Shown in pieces: positions 5,392 through 6,654 of a stretch of 6,654 nt of DNA (position 1 is the stretch's first letter; every line of letters begins with the position of its first letter). A program made the position numbers and the translations under genes. The stretch comes from Kiritimatiellia bacterium. GTDB taxonomy: Bacteria; Verrucomicrobiota; Kiritimatiellia; RFP12; DVOR01. The notes under the pieces are model-generated. The model had not been told where the DNA came from and did no database searches. It saw nothing but the letters and a program-made list of their open reading frames with translations. Location: assembly GCA_017646485.1 (NCBI GenBank), contig JAGCML010000152.1, positions 1-6,654 on the forward strand, read 5' to 3'.

Positions 5392-6261
5392 ATGTCTCAG
5401 GCTCACTCCAATCGTTCTTTCACCATTTCCACCAGCGCACACCTCGTGTTGTTGGTACTCTTGCTTGTCTTTTGTTCGGACGGATGCCTCAATAATTCCC
5501 CAAAAGAGGAAATCATCCCGATGGAGTTCACCGTCGTCACCGAAGAAAATGCAGCAGATCGACTCGCGGAAGAACCCAATGAAGCCGTAGAGCCTGAACC
5601 AGAACCTCCCACACCCGAACCAGAACCGCCACCACCCCCTCCGCTCCCTGATCCTGACCCTCTCCCTGTGCCTGACCCGCTTCCGCCACCCCCTCCTCTG
5701 CCGGAACCTCCGAAACCCGAGCCCAAAAAGCCGGAGAAACCCAAAGAGAAGCCGAAGGAAAAACCGAAGGAAGCGCCCAAGAAGCCGGAGAAGCCAAAAG
5801 AGAAGCCGAAAGAAAAACCCAAAAAGCCCACCATCAAAATTGGTGAGCGCGTGGGACCTGTAACCACAGGGAAAAAGGATCCCAAAAAAGCGGCCACACA
5901 AAAGGCGCTTTCCGCTGATGAGATCGCCAAACTCCTCGGCATGGGTGCAAAGGCTGGCAATAAAAACCAAATTCCAAAAAACGAAGCCTCGCGATGCTAT
6001 GGCGCAATCCACCGCGCCTTCTACGATGCTTGTAATCAATACGGACTTGAAACCTCGCCCACAGGAAGAGATCCGCGCCTGACCGTCTCCTTCGCTTCTG
6101 GCGGACGCATCAAGAGTATCACCATCGCACAATCCTCTGGTGACCGCACCTATGACAACCAAGTCCTTCAAGCCTGCCGACAAGTCCGCCAAATTTCCGG
6201 ACTCTCTCAGGCCTTCCTGAACGACTACAAAACCGTCACCATCCAACTCTCCGTCAACTAA
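5392..6261 (+). CDS. TonB/TolA-like envelope-spanning protein
   Basis: 289 residues. Order: a short cytoplasmic N-terminus, a single membrane segment (about 16-28, AHLVLLVLLLVFC), and the stretch IIPMEFTVVTEE (41-52). A long extended linker follows, acidic Pro-Glu repeats (64-108) and then basic Lys-Pro-Glu repeats (108-147). A C-terminal globular domain (about 200-289) contains RLTVSFASGGRI, then SSGDRTYDNQVLQACRQV, and a last strand KTVTIQLSVN. This is the architecture of TonB and TolA, which couple the inner-membrane proton motive force (through ExbBD or TolQR) to the outer membrane; the PEP-then-KP linker order is closer to TonB. Cysteines at 202, 214 and 262 in the C-domain could form a disulfide. 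The start is fixed by an in-frame stop two codons upstream, and the next Met (44) lies after the membrane segment. No exbB, exbD, tolQ, tolR, tolB or pal is nearby. TonB versus TolA cannot be settled here. Confidence 0.85.
   Translation: MSQAHSNRSFTISTSAHLVLLVLLLVFCSDGCLNNSPKEEIIPMEFTVVTEENAADRLAEEPNEAVEPEPEPPTPEPEPPPPPPLPDPDPLPVPDPLPPPPPLPEPPKPEPKKPEKPKEKPKEKPKEAPKKPEKPKEKPKEKPKKPTIKIGERVGPVTTGKKDPKKAATQKALSADEIAKLLGMGAKAGNKNQIPKNEASRCYGAIHRAFYDACNQYGLETSPTGRDPRLTVSFASGGRIKSITIAQSSGDRTYDNQVLQACRQVRQISGLSQAFLNDYKTVTIQLSVN
5725..5832 (+). repeat. Tandem 54-bp coding repeat in the TonB-like linker
   Basis: Two adjacent 18-residue units, residues 112-129 and 130-147, both begin KKPEKPKEKPKEKPK and then differ (EAP versus KPT). 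The DNA copies differ at several silent positions, so the duplication is not recent. Within each unit the KPKE tetrapeptide is also repeated. Such repeats set linker length across the periplasm. Confidence 0.75.
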
Positions 6262-6267
6262 GTCTAC

Positions 6268-6293
6268 GCGACACCTCGCCACAAAGAGGTCGC
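6268..6293 (+). other. Hairpin just after the TonB-like stop codon
   Basis: GCG-AC-ACCTC (6268-6277) pairs with GAGGT-CGC (6286-6293) around an 8-nt loop, leaving an AC bulge. A C-run rather than a T-run follows, so it is not a standard terminator on this strand. Confidence 0.35.
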
Positions 6294-6338
6294 CCCCCCT
6301 CACGCACCTCCCCTTACGCTCCGCCCTTTACACCAGTA

Positions 6339-6358
6339 GTGGGGCTTACGCAGCCCAC
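6339..6358 (+). other. GC-rich hairpin
   Basis: GTGGG (6339-6343) pairs with CCCAC (6354-6358), extended inward by C6345-G6353 with one bulged G. No T-run follows. It is one member of the series of hairpins that fills the right end of the window. Confidence 0.35.
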
Positions 6359-6366
6359 GCCCCGCG

Positions 6367-6383
6367 GCAGGACTGAGTCCTGC
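6367..6383. repeat. 17-bp perfect palindrome
   Basis: GCAGGACTGAGTCCTGC is fully self-complementary around a single central G (7-bp stem with TGA loop, or 8 bp as a protein-binding palindrome). It sits five bases ahead of the terminator stem. Confidence 0.6.
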
Positions 6384-6388
6384 ACGCT

Positions 6389-6412
6389 GCACATCCTGGC
6401 AGATGTGCTTTT
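6389..6412 (+). terminator. Probable rho-independent terminator of the TonB-like gene
   Basis: GCACATC (6389-6395) pairs perfectly with GATGTGC (6402-6408) around CTGGCA, followed by TTTT (6409-6412). The T-run is short, and the stop codon lies 127 nt upstream, so termination may be partial. Confidence 0.6.
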
Positions 6413-6488
6413 AATGGTGCTCACGGGGAGAGGAAAACGAAGAAACTCGCCACGGCTACGCCGATGAACGGGCGGAGCTGCGCTCCTC

Positions 6489-6519
6489 TTGACACACGCT
6501 CTGCGTGAGAAAGTATAGG
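6489..6519 (+). promoter_or_regulatory. Possible promoter pointing out of the right edge
   Basis: A perfect -35 hexamer TTGACA (6489-6494) is followed after 19 bp by TATAGG (6514-6519), or at 17-18 bp by weaker registers. The long spacer lowers confidence; note that the CACGC-TCT-GCGTG hairpin fills it. Whatever it would drive lies mostly beyond the window. Confidence 0.3.
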
Positions 6520-6579
6520 GCGAGGGCCGTCGGAAGTATACCGATCTCCACGGGGACTATAATGCCCCGCTGGACTGTA
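6512..6579 (+). repeat. Four spaced AnTRTA elements
   Basis: AGTATA (6512), AGTATA (6535), ACTATA (6556) and ACTGTA (6574) each follow purine-rich bases, three of them GGA or GGG, at start-to-start spacings of 23, 21 and 18 bp, roughly two helical turns. The last two belong to a longer imperfect repeat (GGACTATAATGCCCC and GGACTGTAAGCACCC). Confidence 0.35.
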
Positions 6580-6595
6580 AGCACCCTCACACATA

Positions 6596-6643
6596 GTGGC
6601 CAGTGCGCTCGCAATGCTCACTTTTAGTGGCTGGTGGCCAGTG
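6596..6643 (+). repeat. Direct repeat GTGGCCAGTG at the right edge
   Basis: The 10-mer GTGGCCAGTG occurs at 6596-6605 and again at 6634-6643, 38 bp apart, and both copies are followed by GC-rich bases. A GTGGCTG between them is a partial further copy. The window ends 11 bases later, so a longer array cannot be excluded. Confidence 0.45.
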
Positions 6644-6654
6644 AGCGCCTACGG

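Larger units (their letters stand above)
6262..6654. other. Hairpin-dense, GC-rich non-coding region
   Basis: There is no credible gene on either strand in these 393 bases. In addition to the structures listed separately, short perfect inverted repeats occur at 6453-6463 (CGGC-TAC-GCCG), 6474-6486 (GGAGC-TGC-GCTCC), 6495-6507 (CACGC-TCT-GCGTG), 6530-6544 (TCGG-7 nt-CCGA), 6551-6569 (CGGGG-9 nt-CCCCG) and 6616-6646 (GCTCACT/AGTGAGC). Longer-range complements are GCTCCGCCC (6318-6326) with GGGCGGAGC (6470-6478), and GGTGCT (6416-6421) with AGCACC (6580-6585). I do not recognise RNase P RNA, tmRNA, SRP RNA or 6S RNA signatures. It could be a structured RNA, a dispersed intergenic repeat, or a recombination site. 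Confidence 0.5.

Noticed and set aside
5310..5495. 61-codon frame overlapping the TonB-like start
   Set aside because: No Shine-Dalgarno, no family resemblance, and it runs out of frame through the membrane segment of a much better supported gene.
5365..6303. 312-codon minus-strand frame opposite the TonB-like gene
   Set aside because: Its low-complexity Gly/Phe/Arg-rich product is the mirror of the Pro/Lys/Glu repeats; no ribosome-binding site or domain.
6421..6621. 66-codon minus-strand frame in the hairpin-rich region
   Set aside because: Starts at GTG with no ribosome-binding site, has no recognisable features, and is laid over many inverted repeats.
6262..6654. Known structured RNAs (RNase P, tmRNA, SRP, 6S) or tRNA in the right end
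   Set aside because: None of their conserved core sequences was recognised on either strand; a covariance-model search would settle it.

Overview
The window comes from a diderm (Gram-negative) bacterium. It carries lipid A disaccharide synthase (lpxB), a lipoprotein with a type II signal peptide, and a TonB/TolA-like envelope-spanning protein. The gene content (orphan fusA, lpxB paired with a lipoprotein, nagA, a Pro/Lys-rich TonB-like protein) would fit a host-associated member of the Verrucomicrobiota/Kiritimatiellota/Lentisphaerota group. That placement is a guess from general sequence character, not a proven assignment.

Layout from left to right. 1-464 (minus): 5' part of nagA, running off the left edge. 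465-804: a divergent intergenic region with a nagA promoter, a palindromic operator candidate, and an extended -10 promoter lying almost on the next start codon. 805-2461 (plus): a two-gene unit of a small Cys/His-rich lipoprotein and lpxB, joined by a 15-codon mini-ORF that overlaps the stop of the first and the start of the second. 2462-2891: convergent intergenic region with one intrinsic terminator for each converging unit. 2892-4997 (minus): fusA (EF-G), standing alone outside the usual str operon. 4998-5391: divergent promoter region. 5392-6261 (plus): a TonB/TolA-like protein, again with an extended -10 element only 8 nt from the ATG. 6262-6654: a GC-rich region with no convincing gene but an unusual density of short perfect hairpins, including a terminator and a possible outward promoter.

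How the genes connect. NagA makes glucosamine-6-phosphate, which feeds UDP-GlcNAc and so peptidoglycan and lipid A; LpxB makes the lipid A disaccharide; the lipoprotein and the TonB-like protein are also envelope components. EF-G is a housekeeping translation factor, unrelated by pathway.

The gene content is ordinary. The most interesting signals are in expression and non-coding structure: two genes that look leaderless while their neighbours have clear Shine-Dalgarno sites, a stop/start relay between lipoprotein and lpxB, and the hairpin-dense right end. I found no CRISPR array, tRNA, rRNA, transposase or defence system.
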